64,000 nt of DNA, from contig CACRXP010000028.1 of assembly GCA_902702965.1 (NCBI GenBank), forward strand, positions 788,793 through 852,792. The letters are read 5' to 3'. The stretch comes from Spirometra erinaceieuropaei (lineage: Eukaryota; Platyhelminthes; Cestoda; Diphyllobothriidea; Diphyllobothriidae). Below are positions 63,806 through 64,000 of the stretch, piece by piece (within the stretch, counting starts at the first letter, position 1; every line of letters begins with the position of its first letter). The notes under the pieces were generated by a model that was given only the letters and a program-made list of their open reading frames with translations, did not search any database and was not told where the DNA came from. A program made the position numbers and the translations under genes.

Positions 63806-63985
63806 AACGGACTCGTGGCCCAGTGGTTAGAGGCGTGGACTTCTAACTAACAGGTCGCGAGTTCGAGCCTCGGGTGTTCCACACATCGGGGTTTGGTATG
63901 ACTGACTGACGACGGCTAATAAGCCAGAAATGGCCATTCCAGTCTCCCTTGTCTTTGTCGGTAATACCATTCTGCCTATATATCA
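63806..63985 (+). mobile_element. tRNA-derived SINE, 5' head
   Basis: An RNA polymerase III A box, TGGCCCAGTGG (63816-63826), and a B box, GAGTTCGAGCC (63859-63869), lie at tRNA spacing. Between them a 7-nt loop CTTCTAA (63840-63846) presents the anticodon TCT, so the source was probably tRNA-Arg(UCU). The acceptor stem GGACTCG does not pair with the 3' side, and the sequence runs on without a terminator into a GACTGACTGACGACGGCTAATA body, so this is not a functional tRNA. The element continues towards or past the window end. Confidence 0.68.
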
Positions 63986-64000
63986 TGCGCCGCTGTGCGG

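Overview
The window looks like nuclear DNA of a parasitic flatworm, most likely a diphyllobothriidean tapeworm (Spirometra, Schistocephalus or Dibothriocephalus type). This is inferred from the mix of features and not from a database match. The signs are a compact host gene with 34-, 80- and 81-nt introns, a genome dominated by decayed retroelements, Penelope-like elements, and retrotransposon copies whose RT is followed by an array of C2H2-like zinc fingers. Only two host genes can be supported: a complete six-exon V-ATPase subunit B gene on the minus strand (47366-52607), and an apparently intronless single-pass membrane protein on the plus strand (8685-10352) with a signal peptide, a cysteine-bearing ectodomain and PPxY motifs in the cytoplasmic tail.

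Layout. 1-8.6 kb: repeats, including a perfect-architecture palindromic element (1359-2202), a single arm of the same family (4514-4800) and a Tc1/mariner-type transposase remnant (about 6550-7080). 8.7-10.35 kb: membrane protein gene, then a 956-base assembly gap in pyrimidine-rich repeat. 12-19.2 kb: nothing recognisable. 19.2-23.2 kb: second full palindromic element and a decayed mariner transposase. 23.8-28.6 kb: fragments of the zinc-finger-tailed retrotransposon. 32.7-36.3 kb: telomere-like tract, Penelope-like fragment, another zinc-finger retrotransposon copy. 36.8-41.85 kb: an LTR-bounded Gypsy-type retrotransposon (minus) with its own 404-bp DNA-transposon insertion. 42-46.3 kb: more palindromic-element and zinc-finger retrotransposon debris. 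47.37-52.6 kb: V-ATPase B. 53.6-63.7 kb: a pile of non-LTR elements and a Penelope-like element, all on the minus strand. 63.8 kb to the end: a tRNA-derived SINE head.

The most interesting unexplained items are (i) a Tc1/mariner-style fold-back family (TA target sites, ends starting CAG, arms of several hundred bp), present in two complete and two half copies; (ii) a 404-bp element with 26-bp inverted ends and an exact 8-bp target duplication whose body is degenerate telomere-like (CCTAAC) sequence, sitting inside a Gypsy gag gene; and (iii) the PPxY-bearing membrane protein, which I cannot assign to a family. Most other open reading frames are short and have no recognisable motif; gene-poor stretches are listed as such.
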